64,000 bases of DNA. It comes from Roseomonas genomospecies 6 (lineage in GTDB: Bacteria > Pseudomonadota > Alphaproteobacteria > Azospirillales > Azospirillaceae). The position numbers and the translations under genes were made by a program. Shown piece after piece: positions 26,768 to 35,584 of the stretch. The stretch spans positions 1-64,000 of the forward strand of contig NZ_QOKW01000009.1 in assembly GCF_008365375.1 (NCBI RefSeq), given 5' to 3'. The notes under the pieces are model-generated. The model did no database searches. It worked only from the letters and a program-made list of their open reading frames with translations, and was not told the origin of the DNA. The number at the start of each line of letters is the position of its first letter. The first letter of the stretch is position 1.

Positions 26768-27732
26768 ATGAGTGAGACCATCAGCGACACCTCGCACGGA
26801 CACCGCAAGGGGGGAGCCGCCCACCCTCCGCGGAAGGAGCCGGCCAGCGATGGGGCGGAGCGGTTGCTGGAGCGCTACCGGGCGGCGCGGGAGCGCCGGT
26901 CGGTCTGGGAAAGCCACTGGCAGGAATGCTACGACCACGCCCTTCCCAACGGGCAGCCCTTCCGGGGCGGCGGCAATCCCGGCGAACGGCGGGTGGACCG
27001 GCTGTTCGACGGCACCGCGCCGGACGCGGTGGAGCAGCTCGCCGCCAGCCTGCTGGCCGAACTCACCCCGCCCTGGTCGCGCTGGTTCGGGCTCCAGCCC
27101 GGTCCCTCCCTGCCGGACGGGGAGCGCGACCGCGTGGCCCCGATGCTCGACCGCGCGGCCGGGATCGTCCAGGCCCACTTCGACCGCTCCAACTTCGCGG
27201 TGGAGATCCATCAGGCCTTCCTCGATCTGGTGACGGTGGGCACCGCCTGCCTGCTGATGGAGGAGGCCCCGCCGGGCGGAGCGTCCAGCCTGCGCTTCAC
27301 CGCCGTGCCGCTGGCCGAGGCGGTGCTGGAGGAGGGCGCCGACGGGCGGCTGGACGGCACCTTCCGGCGCAGCGAAGCGACCCTGGCCCAGATCGAGCGG
27401 CGCTTCCCCGGCGCCGCCGTCCCGGACGAGGTGCGCCGGCGCGGCACGGAGGAGCCGGACAGCCGCTTCCCGCTGGTCGAGGCGGTTCTGCCGGACGGGC
27501 TGGCCTACCGCTGGACGGTGGTTCTGGACAGCGGGTTGACCGATCCCCGCACGCTGGCCGAGGGCCGCTTCGCGCAATCGCCCTTCGTCAATTTCCGATG
27601 GCTGAAGGCGCCCGGGGAAACCTATGGCCGCTCGCCGGTGATGAAGGCGCTGCCGGACATCAAGACCGCCAACAAGGTGGTGGAACTGGTGCTGAAGAAC
27701 GCCTCCGTGGCCGTCACCGGCATCTGGCAGGC
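26768..27732 (+). pseudogene. T7-like portal (head-tail connector), 5' part, split by the satellite
   Basis: It encodes the first 321 codons of a podoviral head-tail connector, with typical blocks LLERYRAARERRSVWESHWQ, DGTAPDAVEQLAASLLAELT and GRSPVMKALPDIKTANKVVE. At GIWQA the reading frame enters the inserted element and, as it stands, stops at 27763 after ten foreign codons. Joining 27732 to 43463 restores the frame into DDDGVLNPATIRLVPGT and on to the stop at 44030 (1,533 nt, 510 aa). The portal is essential for a T7-like head, so the outer phage cannot assemble while the insert is present. Confidence 0.93.
27720..27732 (+). repeat. attL core, GCATCTGGCAGGC
   Basis: Thirteen bases are identical to 43450-43462. 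The flanking bases differ on both sides, which sets the limits of the core. The core sits in codons for GIWQA of the portal gene, so attachment uses a conserved protein-coding site, not a tRNA. Confidence 0.92.
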
Positions 27733-27860
27733 TACCGATTTATATTTTCCGGTGTTTGCGTGAGCCTCCCCGGATTAGCTAGGCACGTTGATTCTCCTCA
27801 GTTTTCGGCGGAAGAGTAGGGCACCGGCGCGCCGGGAAAACTCGCGCATTTTCCACCGCC

Positions 27861-27878
27861 TGCTTACGCAGTGCTTAC
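27861..27878 (+). repeat. Arm-type integrase site pair near attL
   Basis: Two TGCTTAC motifs (27861-27867, 27872-27878) have an 11-bp period, and a matching pair occurs near attR (43372-43389). They lie 129 bp inside the core and just before the integrase start, as expected for arm-type sites of a tyrosine recombinase. Confidence 0.65.
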
Positions 27879-27895
27879 TTGAGGGGCCGCAATCC

Positions 27896-29158
27896 ATGCC
27901 GAGGATCACAAAGAAGCTGGTCGATACCCTGGTGCCGAGCGGGCGCGACGGGGTTGTGTGGGATGACGAGTTGAGCGGGTTCGGTATCCGCATCACCGCC
28001 GCTGGGGTGAAGTCCTACGTGGTGCAGTACCGCATTGCCGGCCGGTCCCGCCGGATGACGGTTGCCCGGCATGGGGTGATGACGCCAGACGAGGCGCGGA
28101 AGGAGGCCCGCCTGTTGCTCGCTGAGGTGGCCCGTGGTGTGGACCCGGCCGAGCGGCGCGACCAACAGAGGCACGACCTCACCGTTGCCGATCTGTGCGA
28201 CCTCTACGTCTCCGAGGGCATGACGACCAAGAAGCCGTCCACCATCGCCAGCGACCGGGGGAAGATCGCCCGGCATATCAAGCCGCTGTTGGGCAAGCGG
28301 TTGGTGCGCTCCATCACCCGCGCCGACATCGAACGGTTCCAGGCCGACGTTGCCGCCGGCAAGACCGCGGCGGACATCAAAGGCGGGTTCAAGTCCCGCT
28401 CTATCGTGACCGGCGGCCGGGGCACCGCTACCCGCACGCTGGGGCTGCTGTCGGGCATCTTCCAGTTTGCGGTGAACCGCAACATGCGGCCCGACAACCC
28501 GGTGCGCGGCGTCAAGAAGTTCGCCGGGACAAAGTGCGAGCGGTTCCTGTCCCCGGCCGAGATGGCGCGACTCGGGAAGGCTCTGGCCGATCTGGCGGAC
28601 GAGGGCGTGAACCCGGTGGCCGTGAACGTGGTGCGGCTGCTGGCGCTCACCGGCTGCCGGCGGGGAGAAATCACCGGCTTGCGCTGGGGGTGGGTGGATT
28701 GGGACCGGGCCTGCATCCGGTTCCCCGACTCAAAGACGGGCGCCAAGGTGGTGCCGCTGGGCGCCGCCGCGCTGGAGCTGCTGACGGAGATGCACAGCGA
28801 GGACAGCGCCGGCCCGGTGTTCCCTGGCCGCAGCGTTACAGGCTCCACCACCGCCGTGTGGAAGGTGTGGGACGCTGCCCGTGAGCGCGCCAAGCTGCCC
28901 GACGTGCGCATTCACGACCTGCGGCACAGCTTCGCCAGCGTTGGCGCGTCGGGCGGTGACAGTCTGGTGGTGATCGGTGCCTTGCTCGGGCATCGGGACA
29001 CCACCACCACCGCCCGTTATGCCCACCTTTCCAACGATCCGCTGAAGGCTGCGGCCGACCGCATCGCGGGGAACATAGCCGCAGCAATGAAGGGCGAGAC
29101 TGGGAACGTGGTGCCGTTGCAGCCGGGGGCGAAGCGGAAGCGTGCAGGTGGCGTCTGA
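27896..29158 (+). CDS. int: Tyrosine-type site-specific integrase
   Basis: A 420-aa phage integrase with the N-terminal DUF4102-like arm-binding domain (DELSGFGIRITAAGVKSYVV), a SAM-like core-binding domain (about 110-215) and a C-terminal catalytic domain. Catalytic residues are Arg in TGCRRGEITGL, HxxR in HDLRHSFAS, His in LLGHRDTTTT and Tyr in ARYAHL. It would recombine the 13-bp cores. ATG 27896 (MPRITKKLVD) is the family start; an in-frame ATG at 27788 is less likely. Confidence 0.95.
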   Translation: MPRITKKLVDTLVPSGRDGVVWDDELSGFGIRITAAGVKSYVVQYRIAGRSRRMTVARHGVMTPDEARKEARLLLAEVARGVDPAERRDQQRHDLTVADLCDLYVSEGMTTKKPSTIASDRGKIARHIKPLLGKRLVRSITRADIERFQADVAAGKTAADIKGGFKSRSIVTGGRGTATRTLGLLSGIFQFAVNRNMRPDNPVRGVKKFAGTKCERFLSPAEMARLGKALADLADEGVNPVAVNVVRLLALTGCRRGEITGLRWGWVDWDRACIRFPDSKTGAKVVPLGAAALELLTEMHSEDSAGPVFPGRSVTGSTTAVWKVWDAARERAKLPDVRIHDLRHSFASVGASGGDSLVVIGALLGHRDTTTTARYAHLSNDPLKAAADRIAGNIAAAMKGETGNVVPLQPGAKRKRAGGV

Positions 29159-29165
29159 TTTCCGG

Positions 29166-29254
29166 GGTAACCGAGGTAACCGGGGTAACCGCCAGCGTTT
29201 TCAAGGAGTTCAGCGGTTACCCCGCGCCAAGGTAGCGGGGTAACCGGGGTAACC
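29166..29254. repeat. Iteron cluster A (six GGTAACC sites)
   Basis: GGTAACC occurs at 29166, 29175, 29184, 29239 and 29248 with a 9-bp period inside each group, and one inverted copy GGTTACC lies at 29215. The cluster lies in the non-coding space between the int stop and the convergent 29260 gene. A matching cluster in the opposite orientation lies at 35603-35705. Confidence 0.85.
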
Positions 29255-29259
29255 GGCAA

Positions 29260-29700
29260 TCACTCTGCCGGGCGAAGCGCAACGGTAGCGCTCGTGGTTT
29301 CCGCTCGCGCGGCCAACTTGTCCGCCATCTCTTTAGAGACGATCCCACACCACGCGGCGATATCGTCGCGGCGCTGGAGTCCTGCCCGGTCAATCAGCTT
29401 GCGCGTGTACCCGTTCGACCGCCGGCCGGTGCGGATGGCAACGGCGACCTTGCCCGGCTCTGGCACCAGATCGGCCGGCACCGCCAGCGGCCCCCATCTC
29501 ACATCTTCGTTCGTGGCCCGCATCGCCAGCGAGCGGAGCACCTTGTGCAACGGTTCCCCGGCGCGGGTCCGCGTGGCGATTTCCCGCAACGCGCCGTGGG
29601 CGTGCTCAGGGGCGAGGATGTTGACCTGTCGGACGCCGTGCGTCTCTAGAGACGCCTTCCAACGGGCTTGGCGGGTTGTGACGGTGTTCGTGTCGAGCAT
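29260..29700 (-). CDS. Putative satellite regulator of unknown family
   Basis: A 146-aa product. Residues 20-50 (a beta-like VRQVNILAP then two helices, ALREIATRTRAGEPL) could be a ribbon-helix-helix DNA-binding unit, which is inference only. Three perfect GTCTCTAGAGAC palindromes lie around its start codon, as for an autoregulated or repressed gene. It is transcribed towards int, against the main satellite direction. Confidence 0.6.
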   Translation of the reverse strand: MLDTNTVTTRQARWKASLETHGVRQVNILAPEHAHGALREIATRTRAGEPLHKVLRSLAMRATNEDVRWGPLAVPADLVPEPGKVAVAIRTGRRSNGYTRKLIDRAGLQRRDDIAAWCGIVSKEMADKLAARAETTSATVALRPAE

Positions 29701-29755
29701 GGCGAGCCTGTCTCTAGAGACGCTGTTCCCGCAGCATGTAGGCGTCTCTAGAGAC
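29642..29755. promoter_or_regulatory. Three palindromic operators GTCTCTAGAGAC
   Basis: Perfect 12-bp palindromes lie at 29642-29653, 29710-29721 and 29744-29755. Their starts are 68 and 34 bp apart, multiples of 34, so they share roughly one helical face. Two are upstream of the 29700 start and one is inside the gene. A degenerate copy lies near 29327-29340. Confidence 0.75.
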
Positions 29756-29856
29756 GGGCAAGGACAACCCCTTGACGAGCGTGAACGAATATGGAACGAA
29801 TGTGCCCGACATCGCCCGAAGTGTATCCAGCCCGCCCGGTCCTGCCGTGGCGGGCT

Positions 29857-30132
29857 TTATGCGTCTGGGGCGATGTTGTCTGTCCACCGAATGGGAGCGT
29901 CAGCATCCCAACGGACGCCTGGGCGGCCACTGTTCACGAATTCAAACCCTTCGCGTTCAAGTGTCATCTGAAGCCGGCGGATCGTCTCGCCGCGACTGTC
30001 GGCGCCGTTCTCAAACCGGCTGATGGCGGTGAAGGACACGGGGGTTCCGGCTGCCTTCGCGGCTGCTGAAAGCTCCCTGATGCCCCACCCTCGAACGACA
30101 CGGGCAGCTCGGATTTGCTCGCGCGTGATCAT
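29857..30132 (-). CDS. XRE-family helix-turn-helix repressor
   Basis: A 91-aa single-domain regulator. The HTH spans residues 5-50 (REQIRAARVVRGWGIRELSA, then SFTAISRFENG) with the classic SRFENG recognition-helix end. It is divergent from the satellite's plus-strand genes at 30376, the position of a satellite master repressor. The 243-bp region 30133-30375 contains related GCTATC/GATAGC dyads (about 30150 and 30230-30245) that could be its operators. Confidence 0.8.
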   Translation of the reverse strand: MITREQIRAARVVRGWGIRELSAAAKAAGTPVSFTAISRFENGADSRGETIRRLQMTLEREGFEFVNSGRPGVRWDADAPIRWTDNIAPDA

Positions 30133-30375
30133 TGCCGGCCAATACCTCTAATTTGCTATCGCTGTGATCTTATCAGCCTATGGGGATGCCGAAAAGGGTA
30201 TCCGTTATACTTTGGCGCTTGACCGTAATGGCTATCACAGATAGCGTTTAAGGCATCGGCTGATGCTGCTGCGCATTCTGTGATGATGGCGGCTTGGCTT
30301 AGATGCAAAAAGGCCGGGAGCGGCTGCAACCCGCTACCCGGCCCGTGACCAACCCTGAGTCTGGAGAACCCGGAA

Positions 30376-30582
30376 ATGGCTGTTTCCGAGAATACCACCC
30401 TCTTGCCTCTCGCGCACCTGCCGCGCGCTACGCTTGAAGCCATAGTCGAGCTGGCGCTCGCTGAGATGGACCGCCGCGACGGCGACCCCGACCGGGAAGA
30501 GAACGGCGATGCCGAATGGGACGTTGCCGACGTGGAACACGCGGCCTGGGCCGCCGGCGGGGAGGTGCGCTATGTCGCGTAA
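30376..30582 (+). CDS. Small acidic protein, satellite early gene
   Basis: A 68-aa acidic product (MAVSENTTLLPLAHLPRATL at the N-terminus) rich in Asp/Glu in its second half. The ATG is preceded by GGAGAACCCGGAA. It overlaps the next gene by 11 bp in another frame. No family is recognised. Confidence 0.55.
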   Translation: MAVSENTTLLPLAHLPRATLEAIVELALAEMDRRDGDPDREENGDAEWDVADVEHAAWAAGGEVRYVA

Positions 30583-31381
30583 CGTCTCTCGCCGCCTGCT
30601 GCTCACCGGCACTGCCGCCGCTCCGATAGCCGCTGGCGCTGCCGCCCTGGCCGACACCCCGCAAGACCGGGACGCGGCGATGCTGACGGCGTTCCGCCAG
30701 TGGCGGGAAGCCTGCGCCATCTGCCTGGAGAGCGACGACTACAACGAGGCGGCCGACAAGGCGGAGCGGAAGGCGAGCGACTTCCTGGCCGACGCGCCCG
30801 TCCACGGTGCGGCTGGCGCGGTGGTGAAGCTGGCGTTCCTGGCGTACGGGGCGAGCGACCACTACGGCTACGCCCACCCGGAGCACCCGGCCGTCCGCAC
30901 CATGGAGTCGCTGAAGGCATCCATCCCCAACCTGTCCCCGGAGCTGTCAGCGGCGATCAGCCTGACCGTCGAGGAAACCGCCAGCATCATGGAACTGTGG
31001 TCGAACGATAGCCGCGCCCGCTATGAAAGCGAGAAGCTGGCGAAGGAGTGGAAGACCTACGACCGCATCTTCAAGGAGACGAACGCCTACGACGAGGAAG
31101 AGAAGAACCGGAAGCGGAGCCTAGCGGAGCCGCGTGGGCCTGATGGACTGTCCAAGAGCGAGGGCACGTTCATGCGCTACTTCCTAGAGGTGACGGAAGA
31201 GGACAAGCGCGATTTGGTGGACTCTATGGACCTGATGCTATTGGGCCTGCGCGTTCACAGGGCGCTCAAAGCCCTGGTCGCGAAGAACGACATTGCGGCG
31301 GGGTCCTTGAAGATCCTGGAGGACGACTTCCGCGAGGCGGACGACGGCGGCCCCGGTACGGCCCTGGTAGCCGCAGCCTGA
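30572..31381 (+). CDS. Hypothetical protein with twin-arginine-like signal
   Basis: A 269-aa product that starts MSRNVSRRLLLTGTAAAP. This is a twin-arginine motif followed by a hydrophobic stretch and an Ala-rich cleavage region near residue 27, consistent with Tat export. The rest is hydrophilic and helical without recognised domains. It has a good GGGGAGG site and ends at a terminator (31388). An exported protein in a satellite's early region could act in the envelope, for example in exclusion, but this is speculative. Confidence 0.6.
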   Translation: MSRNVSRRLLLTGTAAAPIAAGAAALADTPQDRDAAMLTAFRQWREACAICLESDDYNEAADKAERKASDFLADAPVHGAAGAVVKLAFLAYGASDHYGYAHPEHPAVRTMESLKASIPNLSPELSAAISLTVEETASIMELWSNDSRARYESEKLAKEWKTYDRIFKETNAYDEEEKNRKRSLAEPRGPDGLSKSEGTFMRYFLEVTEEDKRDLVDSMDLMLLGLRVHRALKALVAKNDIAAGSLKILEDDFREADDGGPGTALVAAA

Positions 31382-31387
31382 ACCCGA

Positions 31388-31410
31388 GGGGGCCGGTTCC
31401 ACCGGCCCCC
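31388..31410 (+). terminator. Hairpin terminator after the Tat-signal protein
   Basis: GGGGGCCGGT and ACCGGCCCCC form a perfect 10-bp stem with a TCC loop, followed by CTTGTC. It separates the 30376-31381 pair from the next transcription unit. Confidence 0.65.
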
Positions 31411-31447
31411 CTTGTCATGCTCGGGAAAAGCCGGGAATACGAAAAGT

Positions 31448-31497
31448 GACGGCGGTCTCTTTTCCTGGTTGACGCAGATAAGTGACCGCCGTACCTT
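31448..31497 (+). promoter_or_regulatory. Promoter with inverted repeat ahead of the MerR-like gene
   Basis: TTGACG (31469-31474), a 17-bp spacer and TACCTT (31492-31497) are bracketed by GACGGCGGTC (31448-31457) and GACCGCCGTA (31484-31493), which are inverted copies 36 bp apart. A repressor bound to both would cover the promoter. Confidence 0.5.
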
Positions 31498-31522
31498 CTT
31501 GGCATGAGGGAGAGGGTGACCC

Positions 31523-32326
31523 ATGCCGTTTGATTTCGACCGACCGCAGTTCAGCACCCAAGAGCTATTGGCGTGCGTACCGAGCCTGACCCACGACAGC
31601 TTCAAGCAGTGGCTGAAGCGAAACGTTTTGTCATTGAGTGTTGGCGAGAGCATCGGCAAAGGGCGCCGGCCGCAGTACAACGGAACCGACGTGATCCAAG
31701 TCGGCGCCGCTTACGAGCTATCCCGCCTCATATCGAACACCTCCAAAATTCCTTTCATCTGGCGGATGGTGATCTTTCCGCGTGTCGTGGCGTGGATGAC
31801 CGGGCTTGCGGAGTACGAGCCGCGCGACGTGAGCGCCTTTATGATGCTTCACCCGGTCACTGGTGACGTTCACGCTTGGCGCTTCTCTGAGTCCACCACC
31901 GAGGGTGATGGGCCGCTTAACGAGCCAGAAACGCCTGACGCCCTGATCCTCTTCCGAATTGACCGCTTCATCGGCCGCATGATCCAGCGAATGGAGCGCG
32001 TAAAGGCTGGCCTGCCGGCAGTGGAGCCGATCAAGGTCAAGACTGATGAAGAAGCGGAGATGGAATACCTAGAGCAAATGGGCGCGCTCGGCAAAGACGA
32101 AGAGGGGCGCCGCATTCTGGTTGGGTTGAGCTTTGAGGAAACGGAAGAGTACTTTCGGGTTTTGAATAGGCAGATGGAACACCGCGGCTCGGACGGTCTT
32201 GCCCCTTACGCATCATGGGATGAAAAAGACCAAGAGTCCGAACGGTATATGGAACTGCACGACAAGCATGAGCGGGCGCGTCTAGCCGGGATCTTCAATC
32301 GGATGGAAGGCCAAGCGGATCTTTAA
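31523..32326 (+). CDS. Putative MerR-like DNA-binding protein
   Basis: A 267-aa product with an N-terminal winged-helix-like segment (FSTQELLACVPSLTHDSFKQ, then GRRPQYNGTDVIQV) of the MerR/AlpA kind, followed by an acidic helical region. GC content is lower than in adjacent satellite genes. It is likely a regulator or a replication accessory, and it precedes the AlpA-like gene. Confidence 0.55.
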   Translation: MPFDFDRPQFSTQELLACVPSLTHDSFKQWLKRNVLSLSVGESIGKGRRPQYNGTDVIQVGAAYELSRLISNTSKIPFIWRMVIFPRVVAWMTGLAEYEPRDVSAFMMLHPVTGDVHAWRFSESTTEGDGPLNEPETPDALILFRIDRFIGRMIQRMERVKAGLPAVEPIKVKTDEEAEMEYLEQMGALGKDEEGRRILVGLSFEETEEYFRVLNRQMEHRGSDGLAPYASWDEKDQESERYMELHDKHERARLAGIFNRMEGQADL

Positions 32327-32356
32327 GGCCGCCCCCTAAACCAAGGAGCACATAGT

Positions 32357-32650
32357 ATGACTGATCTGGAAGCGCGGCTGAGTCCGCAAGCGCCCGAACT
32401 TTGCCTGCCGCCGGCCCTGCGCAAGCCGCGCCTGCGCCGTTGGGAGGCGAGCGAATACTTGGAGATCGCCCACGGCATCACCATCGCTCCCGCCACTCTG
32501 GCGAAGTACGCCTCGCTGGGCGGTGGCCCGGCCTTCAACAAGGGGATGGGTCGGACGCCGCTCTACCCTAAGGACGAGTTGGACCGTTGGGCGACGGAGC
32601 GTCTCGGCAAGCTGATGCGCAGCACCAGCGACACGGGCATGGAGGGCTGA
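32357..32650 (+). CDS. AlpA/excisionase-like DNA-binding protein
   Basis: A 97-aa protein with a winged-helix excisionase fold pattern: RRWEASEYLEIAHGITIAPA for the first helices, the wing ASLGGGPAFNKGMGRTPLY, then a final helix PKDELDRWATERLGKL. In Gram-negative satellites AlpA-type proteins activate int or excision and are a hallmark gene before the primase. Confidence 0.65.
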   Translation: MTDLEARLSPQAPELCLPPALRKPRLRRWEASEYLEIAHGITIAPATLAKYASLGGGPAFNKGMGRTPLYPKDELDRWATERLGKLMRSTSDTGMEG

Positions 32651-32652
32651 CC

Positions 32653-32835
32653 ATGCGCAACGCTGCCGACGCCTACCGCCAGTCCGATCCCGACTTCAAC
32701 CGCAACTTCCGTCGCGGCTATCGCTGGAGCGAGATGGCTCGCCCGGCTCGCCCGATGGTGATCCCGCCCAAGTCGCTCGACCAACTCGCCGCCGAGGTGG
32801 CGCACTTTTGGCGGGCCGAAACCGGGAGGGCCTGA
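32653..32835 (+). CDS. Short satellite protein
   Basis: A 60-aa basic product (MRNAADAYRQSDPDFNRNFR at the N-terminus). It starts 3 bp after the AlpA-like gene and ends 2 bp before the next gene, so it is clearly inside one operon. No family is recognised. Confidence 0.6.
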   Translation: MRNAADAYRQSDPDFNRNFRRGYRWSEMARPARPMVIPPKSLDQLAAEVAHFWRAETGRA

Positions 32836-32837
32836 CG

Positions 32838-33137
32838 ATGACCGGGACCCGCCTCGACTTCGACCGGATCAACCGCGCTGCTGTCGCCGCCCTGCCGGCA
32901 CTGCTGGCGCGCTGGCTGCCGGGCGGCAGACGAGAGGGGCACGAGTACGTCGCCGTCAACCCGCGCCGCGCCGACCGCCGGCCGGGGAGCTTCCGAATCA
33001 ACATGAACACCGGCAAGTGGGCCGACTTCGCCACCGATGACCGCGGCGGGGACGTGGTGTCGCTCGCTGCCTACCTGGGGGGCATCTCGCAGTTGGAGGC
33101 CGCCCGCGCAATCGCTGAAATGCTTGGGGTTCGCTGA
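32838..33137 (+). CDS. Primase-associated small protein
   Basis: A 99-aa product with GSFRINMNTGKWADFATDDR and GGDVVSLAAYLGGIS. This resembles the N-terminal template-binding region of phage primases but lacks the zinc cysteines. Its TGA overlaps the ATG of the primase-helicase (33135-33139). It is probably an accessory or split N-terminal part of that enzyme. Confidence 0.65.
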   Translation: MTGTRLDFDRINRAAVAALPALLARWLPGGRREGHEYVAVNPRRADRRPGSFRINMNTGKWADFATDDRGGDVVSLAAYLGGISQLEAARAIAEMLGVR

Positions 33138-35584
33138 TGCCTGACACCAACCACATGTTCGCGCCGCTGTCGGCTGAAGAACTGTCCGCGGCGACCCCAT
33201 CGGGCACGGCACCCAAGGGCGGAGGCAAGGTGCCGATCACCCCGGTTCCGGCCGGCGCTCCACCGATGCGCTTCAGACACCCCAAGTATGGCGAGCCGAC
33301 GCAGAAGTGGGCCTATCACGACGCAGCCGGCCATCTGATGTTCTATGTCGCCCGGTTCGACTTCACGACCGAGGACGGCACGCCCGACAAGGACGTGCTG
33401 CCGATCACCTTCTGTGACCTGGGCGAAGGCCGGCGCGGCTGGCGCTCGAAGGGCATTCCCGATCCGCGCCCGCTCTACAAGCTGCCCGACCTGATGGCCC
33501 GGCCTGACGCCCTGGTGATCGTCACCGAAGGCGAAAAGGCTTGCGACGCTGCGGCCGAGTTGTTCCCGGAGTTGGTCACCACCACGCCCATGCACGGGGC
33601 GAAGTCGCCGCACAAGACGGACTGGACGCCGCTCGCCGGCCGGAAGGTGGTGATCTGGCCGGATCATGACGAAGCCGGCGCGGCCTTCGCTGCCGAGGTG
33701 GTGCGGCTCGCAACGGAGGCTGGCGCCGCCAGCGTGGCCGTGGTTCAGCTCCCGTCCGACTGGCCGCACGCCTGGGATGTTGCCGACCCGCTGCCCGCTG
33801 GTGTCGCCCCGGCCGACCTCTACCTCATGGTGGAGGCTGCCAAGACGTGGCAGACGGCACCAGCGCAGGACGCGGGTGGGATGGCGCCGCCCCCGGTCAC
33901 TGGTGGCTTCATGCTGCGCCCCAACGGGCTGTTCTTCCGCGACCCTGACCCCGAGAAAGACGACCTCCTGCTGTCCGGCCCGTTCGAGGTGGTGGCAGAG
34001 ACGCGCGATACCGCCGGCAGCAATTGGGGCGTGCTGCTGAGGTGGAAGGATCACGATGGCCGCGAGCACGAATGGGCAATGCCTCGCGCTCTGCTGGCCG
34101 GCGACGGGACTGATTTCCGCCGGACCCTGCTCGACGGCGGGCTGTTCGTCGCTCCCGGCCGGAAGGCCCGCGAGATGCTGACCGCCTACCTTGCCAGCGT
34201 CCGTGTGAAGGCACGTGCGACCTGCGTTGACCGCACGGGCTGGCATGGCCGCGTCTACGTGTCGGCTGGCCGCTCATACGGCGATACCAAGGGCGAGCGC
34301 GTGCTGTTGCAGTCTGCCGGCGCCGCAACGGACACGAAGCCGCGCGGCACGTTCGAGGGGTGGCAGTCCGAGGTGGCCGCGCTGGCTGTGGGCAACAGCC
34401 GCCTTTCCTTTGCCCTATCTGCTGCCTTCGCCGGGCCACTGCTGTACCTGCTGAACGCCGAGTCGGGCGGGCTTCACTTCCGCGGTGCATCGTCTATCGG
34501 CAAGTCCAGCACCTTGTATGTGGCCGCGTCCGCCTGGGGGTGTCCGGTCCACAACTGGCGCGCCACCGACAACGCGGCCGAAGCACTCGCCCGAGCGGCC
34601 AACGATGCGCTGCTGTGCCTGGACGAGATGGGGCAGGGCGACGGCCGGGCGGTGGATGCCATGGGCTACATGCTGTCCAACGGCGCCGGCAAGGCCCGCA
34701 TGAACAAGGATACCAGCGCCCGCCCGGTGACGACATGGCGCGTGCTGTTCGTGTCCACTGGCGAAATCGGCTTGGCTGAGAAGGTGGCCGAGACCGGGCG
34801 TAAGACCAAGGCCGGACAGGAAGTCCGCATCCTCGACATTCCCGCCGACGCTGGCGCCGGGCTGGGCGCGTTCGAGAACCTGCACGGCTCGCCGGACGGG
34901 GACAGCTTCGCCCGCCGCGTCCGGCTGGCGACGGAGACGCACCGCGGTCACGCTGCGCACACCTTCCTCGAACGCATCACCTCTGCCGACTTTGACGAGC
35001 TGGCGGAAGCTTTGCGCGCCGGCTGTGAGCGGTGGAAGGCCAGCTATCTGCCGAAGGGATGCGACGGGCAGGTGCAGCGGGCAGCCGGCCGCTTCGCCTT
35101 GATCGCCGCTGCCGGTGAGCTGGCCGCAGCCATGGGCATTCTGCCTTGGCCGGAAGGCGAGGCGATGCGTGGTGCGGCGGCCTGCTTCAACGCATGGCTG
35201 GAGGCGCGCGGCGGCAAGGGTCCGGCTGAGGTGGCGCAGGGGATTGCACAGGTGCGTGCGTTCCTCGAAGCGAACGGCATGAGCCGGTTCCAGGCTGTCT
35301 GGTCCGACGACGACGCCGAAACCCGCCCTGTCGCGGGGCGTGTCGGCTTCCGCCGCAAGGACGAGAGCGGCCGGTGGGAGTTCTTCGCCATGGCCGAGGG
35401 CTTCAAGGAAATCACGAAGGGCTTTAACGCAAAGACCCTGGCGGCCGAGCTGGTCAAGGCCCGCATGTTGGATGCCGCGTCGGACGGCAAGTCGCAGAAG
35501 AACATGAAGGTGCCGGGGCATGGACAGATGAAGCTTTATCACTTCCCTGCCGCTGCCATCGAAGGCGGGGGTGAACATGCGTGA
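33137..35584 (+). CDS. TOPRIM/DUF927 primase-helicase
   Basis: An 815-aa replication protein. A TOPRIM-like domain has VTEGEKACDAAAE and VVIWPDHDEAG (about 125-190). The DUF927 helicase region has Walker A GASSIGKSSTL near residue 450 and Walker B ALLCLDEMGQGD about 40 residues later. It probably primes and unwinds DNA at the satellite origin, as P4 alpha does for P4. GGTAACC iterons overlap the downstream gene and a second set lies beyond int. Confidence 0.85.
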   Translation: MPDTNHMFAPLSAEELSAATPSGTAPKGGGKVPITPVPAGAPPMRFRHPKYGEPTQKWAYHDAAGHLMFYVARFDFTTEDGTPDKDVLPITFCDLGEGRRGWRSKGIPDPRPLYKLPDLMARPDALVIVTEGEKACDAAAELFPELVTTTPMHGAKSPHKTDWTPLAGRKVVIWPDHDEAGAAFAAEVVRLATEAGAASVAVVQLPSDWPHAWDVADPLPAGVAPADLYLMVEAAKTWQTAPAQDAGGMAPPPVTGGFMLRPNGLFFRDPDPEKDDLLLSGPFEVVAETRDTAGSNWGVLLRWKDHDGREHEWAMPRALLAGDGTDFRRTLLDGGLFVAPGRKAREMLTAYLASVRVKARATCVDRTGWHGRVYVSAGRSYGDTKGERVLLQSAGAATDTKPRGTFEGWQSEVAALAVGNSRLSFALSAAFAGPLLYLLNAESGGLHFRGASSIGKSSTLYVAASAWGCPVHNWRATDNAAEALARAANDALLCLDEMGQGDGRAVDAMGYMLSNGAGKARMNKDTSARPVTTWRVLFVSTGEIGLAEKVAETGRKTKAGQEVRILDIPADAGAGLGAFENLHGSPDGDSFARRVRLATETHRGHAAHTFLERITSADFDELAEALRAGCERWKASYLPKGCDGQVQRAAGRFALIAAAGELAAAMGILPWPEGEAMRGAAACFNAWLEARGGKGPAEVAQGIAQVRAFLEANGMSRFQAVWSDDDAETRPVAGRVGFRRKDESGRWEFFAMAEGFKEITKGFNAKTLAAELVKARMLDAASDGKSQKNMKVPGHGQMKLYHFPAAAIEGGGEHA

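Noticed and set aside
29166-29254. Short regular repeats that could suggest a CRISPR array
   Set aside because: Units are 9 bp without spacers and occur in both orientations; they fit iterons and there are no cas genes.
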